42,815 nt of DNA. It comes from Thermofilales archaeon. GTDB lineage: Archaea > Thermoproteota > Thermoprotei > Thermofilales > Thermofilaceae. The notes beneath the pieces are model-generated. The model searched no databases and had not been told where the DNA came from. It was given only the letters and a program-made list of their open reading frames with translations. Location of the stretch: contig JAPWTS010000006.1 of assembly GCA_028275925.1 (NCBI GenBank), positions 1-42,815 on the forward strand, written 5' to 3'. A program made the position numbers and the translations under genes. Below, piece by piece: positions 32,347-41,364 of this stretch. Each line of letters opens with the position of its first letter. Positions within the stretch are counted from its first letter, which is position 1.

Positions 32347-33960
32347 CTCAGCCACCACCACCGGCTTCTCCAGACCCCAGTTGACGAGCACCTGCGGGTG
32401 CACCTCGCCCACGAAGCCCACGCCCACACCCTCGACCTCTACCACGGCGTAGCGCCCGCTGATGAACGTTGGGTGCTCCCCCCTGACGAGCTTGTACCGC
32501 AAACCGAGCAGCTTCATGAGGGAGTCCACCACCGCGTGGATATCCGTTAGCGTGACCTTGCTGTCGCAGATCGCCATCGCGAGCCTCCTCTCCTCCTTCA
32601 CGCAGTTCTCCTCCCTCTCGTCCACCCACGCCACGTCGCCGCACTCGAAGATCCTCTGCGGGTAATCGGCGTGCTTGCTCCTGGAGAGCACCTGGAGGAG
32701 CTGGGGGGTCAGCCACGTCCTGAGGCACGAGAACTGGGGCTGGCGCGGGTTGAGCACCTCGACCGTGGGGAGCTCGGGGGCTCCGGTTAGGCCGTAAAGG
32801 ACCTCCTTGCTCGTCAGCATGTAGTTCAGCACCTCCTGGAAGCCGAAGCCGGCGACCAGCTCCCTCAGCCTCCTGCTGAAGACCTCGAGCCGGTCCTCCC
32901 GACCCGCGTGCTGCGGCGGCATGAACTCCGGCTCGATCCTGTCGAAGCCGTACCCGATCGCCACGTCCTCCACCAGGTCGACGGGGTGGAGCACATCGAT
33001 CCTGTAGGCCGGCACGAGTACCTCGATCTTCGAGCCCGAGGCCTCAGCGCCGAACCTCATGCGCCTCAGGCACTCAGCCGCCTCCCCCGCGGTCAGGCGG
33101 ATGCCCACGAGCCGCTCCACGAGCCCCACGTCGAGCTCCATTCTCCTAGGCTCCAAGCTCAGCGTCCACGAGCCCCCCGTAGACCTGACTTCGACGAGCC
33201 CGATGCGCTCGCCCCGCTCCGCCAGCGAGGTGGCGACGACCGCCAGGACCTCCTCCGCGGCCTTCTTATCGACGGCCGTAACGTCGACGAGGACGTCCCT
33301 CGTGCTCTCCGTGACCCTCGTCTCCTCGCTGTTGATGATGGGCGGCATCGAGAGCACCCTGCCCTTGCCGTCGACGAGGAGCGGGTACCTTTCCTTCCCG
33401 GCTAGGATGTGGGCGTACTGAACGCCCTTCGGGTGGCGCTCGAGGATCTCCTTCAGGCTCAGCTCCTCCTCGAAATCGAGCGGGACGAAGCTAACCTTTT
33501 CGGGGTCCGCCTCCACGTAGCGCACGGGGAACGAGACTTTGGAGAGGTCGTAGACGCCGATCGAGACCTTCCTGCGGTCCCTACCGTACGTCGCGTGCAG
33601 CTTCTCCTGAAGCTGCATGATCTGGGTGATCGCCTCGTCGTCTAGCGAGAGGCCGTGAACGGTTGCCAGCAGCACGTACGGCCTGTAGGACGGGCCTTCG
33701 TTAACCGCCACACCGGAGGGTTCCGCCCGGAAAACCCTCAGCCCCACCTCCAGCCCGAGGATCCCCTTCAGCGCCCGCGCGAGGCCCTCGGCAGAGAAGA
33801 GGTCCGGCCTGTCGTGCGTAGCCTCGTAGTCGATGTACCCGCCCTCAACGCGCTCAACCTCGCACTTGAGCCGCGGCAGCAGCTCGCTCAGCTCTTCGGC
33901 GCTCAGCTCCTCGCCCACGAGGCGGCTCACGTCGTAGAGGGCCACCCTGCACACGGGCAC
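32302..33960 (-). CDS. pheT: Phenylalanine-tRNA ligase beta subunit (archaeal/eukaryotic type)
   Basis: A 552-residue subunit of the alpha2-beta2 synthetase; archaeal PheT is shorter than the bacterial form and lacks its OB-fold N-terminus and C-terminal anticodon-binding domain. B5-domain-like sequence with DVLHPVDLVEDVAIGYGFD is present, and the synthetase-like core has EVLNPRQPQFSCLRTWLTPQLL and IFECGDVAW. GTG 33960 lies 3 bases after the pheS stop. The two genes form one operon. Confidence 0.95.
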   Translation of the reverse strand: MPVCRVALYDVSRLVGEELSAEELSELLPRLKCEVERVEGGYIDYEATHDRPDLFSAEGLARALKGILGLEVGLRVFRAEPSGVAVNEGPSYRPYVLLATVHGLSLDDEAITQIMQLQEKLHATYGRDRRKVSIGVYDLSKVSFPVRYVEADPEKVSFVPLDFEEELSLKEILERHPKGVQYAHILAGKERYPLLVDGKGRVLSMPPIINSEETRVTESTRDVLVDVTAVDKKAAEEVLAVVATSLAERGERIGLVEVRSTGGSWTLSLEPRRMELDVGLVERLVGIRLTAGEAAECLRRMRFGAEASGSKIEVLVPAYRIDVLHPVDLVEDVAIGYGFDRIEPEFMPPQHAGREDRLEVFSRRLRELVAGFGFQEVLNYMLTSKEVLYGLTGAPELPTVEVLNPRQPQFSCLRTWLTPQLLQVLSRSKHADYPQRIFECGDVAWVDEREENCVKEERRLAMAICDSKVTLTDIHAVVDSLMKLLGLRYKLVRGEHPTFISGRYAVVEVEGVGVGFVGEVHPQVLVNWGLEKPVVVAELSVSALFSLLARAK

Positions 33961-33963
33961 CGC

Positions 33964-35499
<1,536 letters not shown>

Positions 35500-35520
35500 T
35501 AACCCCGCCGAGGAGCTGGA

Positions 35521-35529
35521 TTTTTAAGC
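35521..35529 (-). promoter_or_regulatory. TATA box for pheS-pheT
   Basis: On the minus strand GCTTAAAAA is centred 26 bases before ATG 35499. The remaining spacer to 35656 shows a second T-rich patch (35610-35621, CTTTTAAGCTTT) but no gene that I can support. Confidence 0.6.
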
Positions 35530-35656
35530 TTTTAACCCTTGGAGAGCAAGCCGATGAGGAGCACACGCCCTTTAGCGATCGGTGAGAGGAGTGGCCAGGG
35601 CTGAGGCCTTTTAAGCTTTCCGTACAGCTGGCGCCCCCCTCACGTCCCCTCCACCC

Positions 35657-35663
35657 CTTATAG
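35657..35663 (+). promoter_or_regulatory. TATA box for the 43-residue small ORF and helicase
   Basis: CTTATAG is centred about 27 bases before ATG 35687, the distance of a leaderless start. Confidence 0.5.
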
Positions 35664-35686
35664 CTAGATGCGCGCCGCGCTCCCCG

Positions 35687-35818
35687 ATGAGGATGCGCTC
35701 CTTAAACGACGTGAGAACGAGAGTGCTCCAGGCGCTCGCTTCAACAAGAAGCGTCGACGGGAAGTTCACGGTTAACGCCGCTAAATACCTGAAGTATGCT
35801 AATCGGCTCGCACGCTAA
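35687..35818 (+). CDS. Small basic protein (43 aa) upstream of the XPD-like helicase
   Basis: A short open frame, ATG 35687 to TAA 35818, with a TATA box at leaderless distance. It ends 6 bases before the helicase ATG. The product is basic (about nine Arg/Lys) with a predicted helix LNDVRTRVLQALAS and a second helix NAAKYLKYANRLAR. No family is recognised. It may be a true small protein of the operon or a translated leader that controls the helicase. Confidence 0.5.
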   Translation: MRMRSLNDVRTRVLQALASTRSVDGKFTVNAAKYLKYANRLAR

Positions 35819-35824
35819 GCAACG

Positions 35825-37294
35825 ATGAGTATCGCGAAGCTGCAGTGGCCCGTAACGCCAAGGCCTGGGCAGAGAGAAGTGGCTGAAGAGCTCGCAATGC
35901 TCATCGAGCAGGGGCGCAGCGTCCTTTTTTCCGCGCCCGTCGGCTGGGGGAAAACGCACGCCGTCATAGCAGCGCTCATTCAAGCGAGGACCCTGCCGGC
36001 GCTCTGGCTGGTAAGGTCCCTCGCGCTGGGTCCCCGCGTGGCGGAGGATGCCGCTCTCTGGGGGCTCGTCTCGTTCGTCGCGGCTGGCAGGGAGAAAACT
36101 TGCTTACTGTGGGGAAGCTTGGGTGACGCGGCTCACGACTATTGCCGAAATTTTAGGTACAAGTGCCCTTTCGCTAAGCTCCCGCGCGAGCCTCCCCCCT
36201 CAACTGACTGGGCTGCACTCGTGGCTAAAGGGAGGGAGGGGGGCTGGTGCCCATACTTCGCTCAGGACTTCATCGAGAGCGATATATTCATCCAGAACTA
36301 TAACAGGCGCGCGCGTCGCTACGTCCGCGCGGTAGTGGTTGACGAAGCGCACAACCTATCGTTGCCGGAGGAGCGGACACTGCAAATCTCGCGGATGGCT
36401 GAAGCGATCTCAGCCGTGCGCGAACGCGGTGGTAGTCAACGCTTGCTGAACGCCCTTGAGCGAATGATGCGCGCTGTGCTGGTCTACTCAGAAAGAGCGC
36501 TCGACTCGAGAACGTTCTTGAACGAAGAAGATATCTCCGAATTGCAATCCCTCTATTACCGTTCCCTCGAGGAGGGGGATGCGCGCTTAAAACCGTTAAT
36601 CGAGATCGTCCGAGCTCCAGCCGCCTACGTGGAGGGAGAAAAAATCTTAATATTCAAACCTCCACGCGTTCCACCCTTCAAGCCGGCTGTCTTCGTTACA
36701 GCGACGCCTCTATCCCCTATCCCATTCGAGGTAGATGCTGAAGTGAAAATCCCATGGGAAACCAAATTGAAAACTATAATTCTAGATAATTTAACATCTA
36801 AATTCGATGAATTCGATTCCAAAATGGCTTTAAATTATAAGAAACTTTTAATAAATTTGGCAAAAAAGTTCCGAAGGGTCCTCGTGTTCGCCGCAAGCGA
36901 GCGCGTAGCGCGAGAGTTGAGGAATTGGGTGAACTACGAAGAGGTGATACCCCCTCCCGATTGGGAGGGCGTTCTAATGCTGAGGGCGCGCGGCCGCTTC
37001 GCAGAGGGCGTAAACGTGCCGGCAGAATGCGTCGTGATGGCCGGCGCGCCCTACCTGCCGCCCGAAGTGACCGATAGGTTAGCTAGAGTGTACAGAGCGC
37101 TGGGCTTTAAGGACCCGTTGCGCTGCGCCATCGACCTCCCCATGCTCACGGTCACCCTACAGTGCGTGGGAAGAGCATGGAGGGATCCCGCAAAACCCCC
37201 ATTTGTGGTGCTGGCCGACTCGCGCTACGGAAAATACCGCGACGAACTAGCAAGTTACTTCGAAATAGCTGAAACGGGCGAATCTCTCACTTAA
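35825..37294 (+). CDS. XPD/Rad3-like Fe-S superfamily 2 helicase
   Basis: A 489-residue DNA helicase-like protein. Walker A APVGWGKT is at residues 37-44, four cysteines (93, 107, 114, 142) are positioned like the [4Fe-4S] ligands of XPD between motifs Ia and II, the DEAH box is at 173-176 (VVVDEAHNL), TATPLS is in motif III and QCVGRAWRDP is in motif VI. XPD proteins are about 550 residues or more, so the Arch region is likely reduced. The canonical APTGSGKT and QxxGRxxR are variant here. The stretch 36740-36870 is strikingly AT-rich for this genome. It overlaps the convergent nrdG by 8 bases. A role in repair or defence is possible. Confidence 0.85.
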   Translation: MSIAKLQWPVTPRPGQREVAEELAMLIEQGRSVLFSAPVGWGKTHAVIAALIQARTLPALWLVRSLALGPRVAEDAALWGLVSFVAAGREKTCLLWGSLGDAAHDYCRNFRYKCPFAKLPREPPPSTDWAALVAKGREGGWCPYFAQDFIESDIFIQNYNRRARRYVRAVVVDEAHNLSLPEERTLQISRMAEAISAVRERGGSQRLLNALERMMRAVLVYSERALDSRTFLNEEDISELQSLYYRSLEEGDARLKPLIEIVRAPAAYVEGEKILIFKPPRVPPFKPAVFVTATPLSPIPFEVDAEVKIPWETKLKTIILDNLTSKFDEFDSKMALNYKKLLINLAKKFRRVLVFAASERVARELRNWVNYEEVIPPPDWEGVLMLRARGRFAEGVNVPAECVVMAGAPYLPPEVTDRLARVYRALGFKDPLRCAIDLPMLTVTLQCVGRAWRDPAKPPFVVLADSRYGKYRDELASYFEIAETGESLT

Positions 37295-38078
37295 CTTTCT
37301 TCGCCCCTTCCTCCAGCGTCCTATAGTATACTTCCCTGTAGCCGAGCTTCGACGCTATCCTCTCCGCGCAAGCTTTCACCTCTTCGGCGGGGGTCGCTTT
37401 GCGCCTTGAGTATTCGCCGAGCACCCCCTCGTACGGTATGAACTGCTGCACGACGTACACGACCCTCCTCCCCTTCCCCACCGCCCACTCCAGCTCGGCA
37501 GCTGCTCTGAACGCGTCCCCGCAGGACACGAGGTCGGGCACTAGCGTGGTCCTCAGCTCGAGGAAGGGCACCTTGCACGCCACCTCCACGCTCCGCTGGA
37601 CCCTCGCCGCGAGCTTCCTAGCGAGCTGCTCGCTCGTACCCGTTGCCCTCGCGTAGAGCGCCGGGTCGCTCAGGGGCGCTTTCACGTCGATGGCCACGTG
37701 GTGGAGGAGGGGGGCGAGCTCCTCCAGCGCCTCCGGCATCGTACCGTTCGTGTCGAGGCTGAGCGGCAAGCCCGTCTCCCCCCTCACCCTCTCGTAAAGG
37801 ACCAGGAGGGGTCTCAGCTGGAGCGCCGGCTCGCCCCCCGTGACGTGGAAGACGTCGATGAACGGTCGCGCGGCTTTCACGGCGTCGACGACCTCCGACA
37901 CCCTCACCGCCCTAGCCTCGAGCCCCCTAGCCAAGCGGGCGTTGGAGCACCAGGGGCAGCGGAGGTTGCAGTAGGCGAGCCAGAGAGTGAAAGAAACGCT
38001 CTCGAGGACGTCAACGAGGCTGACCTCCCTCCACCCTCCGACGAGCAGCTGGGGGTCCTCGCTAGCCGATGGAGGCAT
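37287..38078 (-). CDS. nrdG: Anaerobic ribonucleotide reductase activating radical SAM protein
   Basis: A 263-residue iron-sulfur enzyme that generates the glycyl radical on NrdD using S-adenosylmethionine. The cluster motif YCNLRCPWCSN gives Cys37, Cys41 and Cys44. TGGEPALQ is the SAM-binding GGE motif, and LSLDTNGT and HHVAIDVKAP are standard for activases. It is longer than E. coli NrdG (about 150 residues) and closer to archaeal PflA-like activases. ATG 38078 overlaps the end of nrdD by 17 bases and has GAGGAAG upstream. Confidence 0.9.
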   Translation of the reverse strand: MPPSASEDPQLLVGGWREVSLVDVLESVSFTLWLAYCNLRCPWCSNARLARGLEARAVRVSEVVDAVKAARPFIDVFHVTGGEPALQLRPLLVLYERVRGETGLPLSLDTNGTMPEALEELAPLLHHVAIDVKAPLSDPALYARATGTSEQLARKLAARVQRSVEVACKVPFLELRTTLVPDLVSCGDAFRAAAELEWAVGKGRRVVYVVQQFIPYEGVLGEYSRRKATPAEEVKACAERIASKLGYREVYYRTLEEGAKKVK

Positions 38079-39966
38079 ACTGCTTCCTCAGCGCGAACTC
38101 GGCCTTCTTGCCGGGGTTCCACTGGCGGACCGGCCTGTAGTAGCCGACGATCCTGCTCCAAACGTCGGCTGCCGACCCGCACTTGGGGCACTGCCAGTAC
38201 GTGCCGACGGCCCTCCAGCCGCACTCTCTGCACACGCTGATCGTGGGGGTTATCGAGAAGTACACGACCTTCGTGTTCGTCGCGATCCTGCGCACAAGGT
38301 TCTTCAGGGCCTTCGGGTCCGGCTGCTCGCTCAGGAAGAGGTGCATCATCACGCCTCCCGTGAACTCCTGCTGAACCTCCCCCTCCCAGACCGCCCGCTG
38401 GTAGATCGGGACGTCCGCGTAGTAGGGGACAACGCTGTTGCTGTAGAAAGGCGCGCTCCCGTCGCTGGGTATGAGCACGTCCTCCCTCTCCTTGAAGAGC
38501 TGGCGGTCGGCGAGCGCCAGCTTGTAGCCCGTGCTCTCGCCGGGCACCTCCTCCACGTTGTAGAGGAAGCCGTCAACCTCCTCGCACTCCTCGGCGAACT
38601 CGCGGACGAGCTGCACCATCCTCTTCTCGACCTCCACTGCTTCGCGGATCTCCCCCGCCGAGCCCTCAAGCCAAACCTTCGGGTCGCGGAGGAAGTTGGC
38701 CGCGGCCTCCGGCAGGCCTATGAGGCCGAACGTGTTGAAGTGGTGGTTGAAGTGGCCGAGGTAGACTCTCGTGATGGGCATGAGGCCGGTCCTCAGGCTG
38801 CGCTCGTACCTGACCCTCCACGCGAGGAGCACCTTGCGGGCGAGCTGCAACCTTTCCCTGAGCAGCTCCTCGAATACGCTCCACTCGCCCTCGCTCAGCG
38901 CCGCGATCCTCGGCAAGTTCACCGTCACAACGCCTATGCTGCCGGTGGCGTCGGGCAGCGCCCATATGCCGAACGCCTTGCCGCCCTCCCTCGCCTTGAG
39001 GAATCGCTCGAAAGCGTCTTCCTCGTCGGCGTAGCTTAGCTTCAACCCCCGGCTCATCACGTGGTTCACGTCGATCGTGAGGCGGCAGCACATCGCGTAG
39101 AGGGCTTCGACGTTGCTCGCGTAGCCGTTCAACAGGTACGCGCTGCCCCTGCGCGCCAGCGTCTCGAAGATCAGGTCGGTCAGCTCACCCCACCTGCCCC
39201 CCTCCCAGTCGAAATCCTTGGTAAGCATCAGCGTGGGGATGGGGAACGTGAAAGGCTGGCCCGCAGCGTCGCCCTCCAGGTAGAGCTCGAACAGCGCCTT
39301 GGAAACCTCGAGCGCCTCGGCCAGGTAGTCGCCCAGCGAGCCGGCCCTCTCACCCCCGACGATCGCGTCGCCCTCCAGCATGTCCTTGCTCGTGTCGAGC
39401 ACGAGCGTTATGTTGGTGAAGGGGGACTGGTACCCGGCTCTCGCCGGGTAGTTCAGCTCGAAGAGCATCGCTTGGAGCGCCTGCTTCACCCTCTCGTGGC
39501 TCAACCCGTCGCGGGCAACAAAGGGGGCCGCGTAGAGGTCGAAAGCGCTGGTCGCCTGGGCGCCCGTGAACTCCTGAGCGGCCATGAAGAAGAAGTTCAC
39601 CAGGTGGGAGACCGCCGTGTCGAAGTGCCTAGCGGGCCTGCTGACGACGCTCGGGGTCTTCAAACCCAGCTCCAGTATCCTCCTGTAGCTCCAGCCGATG
39701 CAGTAGGGGATCCAGAGGGAATCCGGGAGCTTGTGTATGTGGATGTCGCCCCTGTAGTGCGCCTCAACCGCGTCCGGCGGCAGGTAGCTGCTCAACACGC
39801 TCGGCGTTTCCACAAGCTTCTCGAACAGGTAGTTGCGGAAGTTGCTGTAGCTGAAGTTCGTGTTCGCGTTTTCGACTATCTCCCAGTCCGCCCGCTTCAG
39901 GTAGGACCGCTCCAGCTCCTCAACCGACTCAACCCGGGCCCTCGCCAACACCTCGCTGCTAACCAT
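38062..39966 (-). CDS. nrdD: Anaerobic (class III) ribonucleoside-triphosphate reductase
   Basis: Makes deoxyribonucleotides without oxygen; 634 residues. The C-terminal glycyl radical motif RIVGYYRP places the radical at Gly608. A zinc-binding pair CREC/CPKC uses Cys579, 582, 593 and 596. Active-site MCCRL gives Cys293 and Cys294. The catalytic domain begins within about 30 residues (ANTNFSYSNFRNYL), so no N-terminal ATP-cone is present, unlike E. coli NrdD. ATG 39966 has a GGGTGG site and a TATA-like CTTAAAT near 40000-40007. Upstream, 39967-40082 holds only this promoter. Confidence 0.95.
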   Translation of the reverse strand: MVSSEVLARARVESVEELERSYLKRADWEIVENANTNFSYSNFRNYLFEKLVETPSVLSSYLPPDAVEAHYRGDIHIHKLPDSLWIPYCIGWSYRRILELGLKTPSVVSRPARHFDTAVSHLVNFFFMAAQEFTGAQATSAFDLYAAPFVARDGLSHERVKQALQAMLFELNYPARAGYQSPFTNITLVLDTSKDMLEGDAIVGGERAGSLGDYLAEALEVSKALFELYLEGDAAGQPFTFPIPTLMLTKDFDWEGGRWGELTDLIFETLARRGSAYLLNGYASNVEALYAMCCRLTIDVNHVMSRGLKLSYADEEDAFERFLKAREGGKAFGIWALPDATGSIGVVTVNLPRIAALSEGEWSVFEELLRERLQLARKVLLAWRVRYERSLRTGLMPITRVYLGHFNHHFNTFGLIGLPEAAANFLRDPKVWLEGSAGEIREAVEVEKRMVQLVREFAEECEEVDGFLYNVEEVPGESTGYKLALADRQLFKEREDVLIPSDGSAPFYSNSVVPYYADVPIYQRAVWEGEVQQEFTGGVMMHLFLSEQPDPKALKNLVRRIATNTKVVYFSITPTISVCRECGWRAVGTYWQCPKCGSAADVWSRIVGYYRPVRQWNPGKKAEFALRKQYASIG

Positions 39967-40082
39967 ACCACCCGCAGGTTTTACTCTGTCATAGACCGGG
40001 ATTTAAGCGCGGCTGGGAGGTGCCCGAAAGTATTCTAGCGGGATGCCCGAGGTAGGTTGCGCGCGGCTCGGCTCGCCGAAAG

Positions 40083-40589
40083 CTAAACAGCGTCGACGCG
40101 CACGCGGACCCCGCTTAAACGCGGCTTTCCGCTGGAGTACCGCTCCAGCACCTCTTCGACGAGCGCCGAGTACTGCGGCAGGAGCAGCAGCTCCCTCGTC
40201 ACCCGCTCGGCCAAAGCCTCCAGCTCCTCAGCTTCGCGCGGAGGCAGCTTTGCGCTCAGCCTGACGCCAAGGCAGTTGCGCTCAGCCCAGGGGTGGACGG
40301 CCAAGCCGCTGCTCGAGGGGGCGAAGGGGAAGAGGCGGCACACGGAGGGCCTGATGTCGTATATCGAGCAGAGCCCTCCTTCGTAGAACACGCACGCCCC
40401 ACCCCTCCTCCGCAGCGCGAAGCAGTACTCAACCCCAAACCTCCTGACAAAACCCTCCGCCTTGACCTTCACCACGTTCTCGAGGACGCGCGCTGCACCC
40501 ACCTCGAGCCACCTCTCGATGTCGGAGAGCACGACTATTGGGACCAGGTTCCTGCAGCAGCGGCCGCACCTGACGCACGTGAACTCCAT
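40083..40589 (-). CDS. YkgJ-family cysteine-cluster protein
   Basis: A 168-residue protein with the N-terminal CVRCGRCCRN (Cys5, 8, 11 and 12) and later YCFALRRRGGACVFYEGGLCSIYDIRPSVCRLFPF, the conserved YkgJ/UPF0153 pattern, which binds a metal or Fe-S cluster through eight or so cysteines. Its function is not established. ATG 40589 lies 30 bases from a TATA element shared with the corrinoid protein gene. Confidence 0.88.
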   Translation of the reverse strand: MEFTCVRCGRCCRNLVPIVVLSDIERWLEVGAARVLENVVKVKAEGFVRRFGVEYCFALRRRGGACVFYEGGLCSIYDIRPSVCRLFPFAPSSSGLAVHPWAERNCLGVRLSAKLPPREAEELEALAERVTRELLLLPQYSALVEEVLERYSSGKPRLSGVRVRVDAV

Positions 40590-40615
40590 ACGGGACCTTT
40601 TGGGACGAAAACGGT

Positions 40616-40622
40616 GATATAC
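40616..40622. promoter_or_regulatory. Shared TATA element between YkgJ-like gene and corrinoid protein gene
   Basis: GATATAC reads GTATATC on the minus strand. Its centre is 26 bases from ATG 40645 (plus) and 30 bases from ATG 40589 (minus). It is the only AT-rich element in the 55-base spacer. Confidence 0.55.
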
Positions 40623-40644
40623 CTAGCCCTCCCGCGGGGTGGCG

Positions 40645-41307
40645 ATGGGGAGCCTGGAGGAGCTCTACTCGAAGTTGAAGGAGGCTTTCCTGAGCTTCGA
40701 CTTCGATGGCGTGAAGGGGATGGTGCGCGAAGCGCTATCGATGGGGGCGTCCCCCAACGACGTCATCGAGAAGGCGCTCAGGCCGGCGATGGAGGAGGCT
40801 GGGAGGAGGTTCGAGAGGGGGGAGTTCTTCCTCGCCGAGCTCGTGGTCGCGGGGGACCTGTTCAAGGAGGTGATGGACGAGATCCTCGTGCCCGAGATCC
40901 AGAAGCGGGGCGGCTCCACGAGGACCCTCGGCACGGTGGTCATAGGGACGGTGAGGGGCGACCTGCACGACATCGGCAAGAGCATCGTCGCCACGATGCT
41001 GAGAGCTGCGGGCTTCAACGTGATCGACCTGGGCGTCGACGTGCCGCCCGAGAAGTTCGTCGAGGAAGCGATCAGGAACAAGGCCGACATCGTGGCGATG
41101 TCCGCGCTCCTGACGACGACGATGCTGGAGATGAAGAACGTGATCGAAGCGCTGAAGAAGGCCGGTATCCGGGATAGGGTGAAGGTGGTCGTGGGGGGAG
41201 CCGCGGTTACCGAGGACTACGCGAAGAGCATAGGCGCCGACGGCTACGGGAAGGACGCCGTCGAAGCCGTAAGAGTCTGCAAGCAGCTCCTCGGGATAAA
41301 AGAGTGA
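40645..41307 (+). CDS. Corrinoid-binding methyltransferase protein (MtaC/MtmC/MttC-like)
   Basis: A 220-residue methyl carrier that binds a B12 cofactor. Residues about 1-85 form the helical cap domain (RFERGEFFLAELVVAGDLFKEVM is the family motif). Residues 95-215 form the Rossmann-like cobalamin domain with DLHDIGK (Asp106, His108, Gly111 of DxHxxG), then MSALLTTTM and VVVGGAAVT. Length matches corrinoid proteins of methylamine, methanol or methoxylated-compound methyltransferases. ATG 40645 is 26 bases from a TATA box; GTG 40639 is possible. The methyltransferase that loads it is not in this window. Confidence 0.92.
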   Translation: MGSLEELYSKLKEAFLSFDFDGVKGMVREALSMGASPNDVIEKALRPAMEEAGRRFERGEFFLAELVVAGDLFKEVMDEILVPEIQKRGGSTRTLGTVVIGTVRGDLHDIGKSIVATMLRAAGFNVIDLGVDVPPEKFVEEAIRNKADIVAMSALLTTTMLEMKNVIEALKKAGIRDRVKVVVGGAAVTEDYAKSIGADGYGKDAVEAVRVCKQLLGIKE

Positions 41308-41364
41308 GAGCGCGAGCCTAGGCTGAGGAGCGAACGTTTTTCTCCCCTACTCAGCCACCCCCGC

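Noticed and set aside
37987-40038. Long plus-strand open frames opposite nrdD
   Set aside because: nrdD has full catalytic motifs on the other strand; the opposite frames show no recognisable domain.
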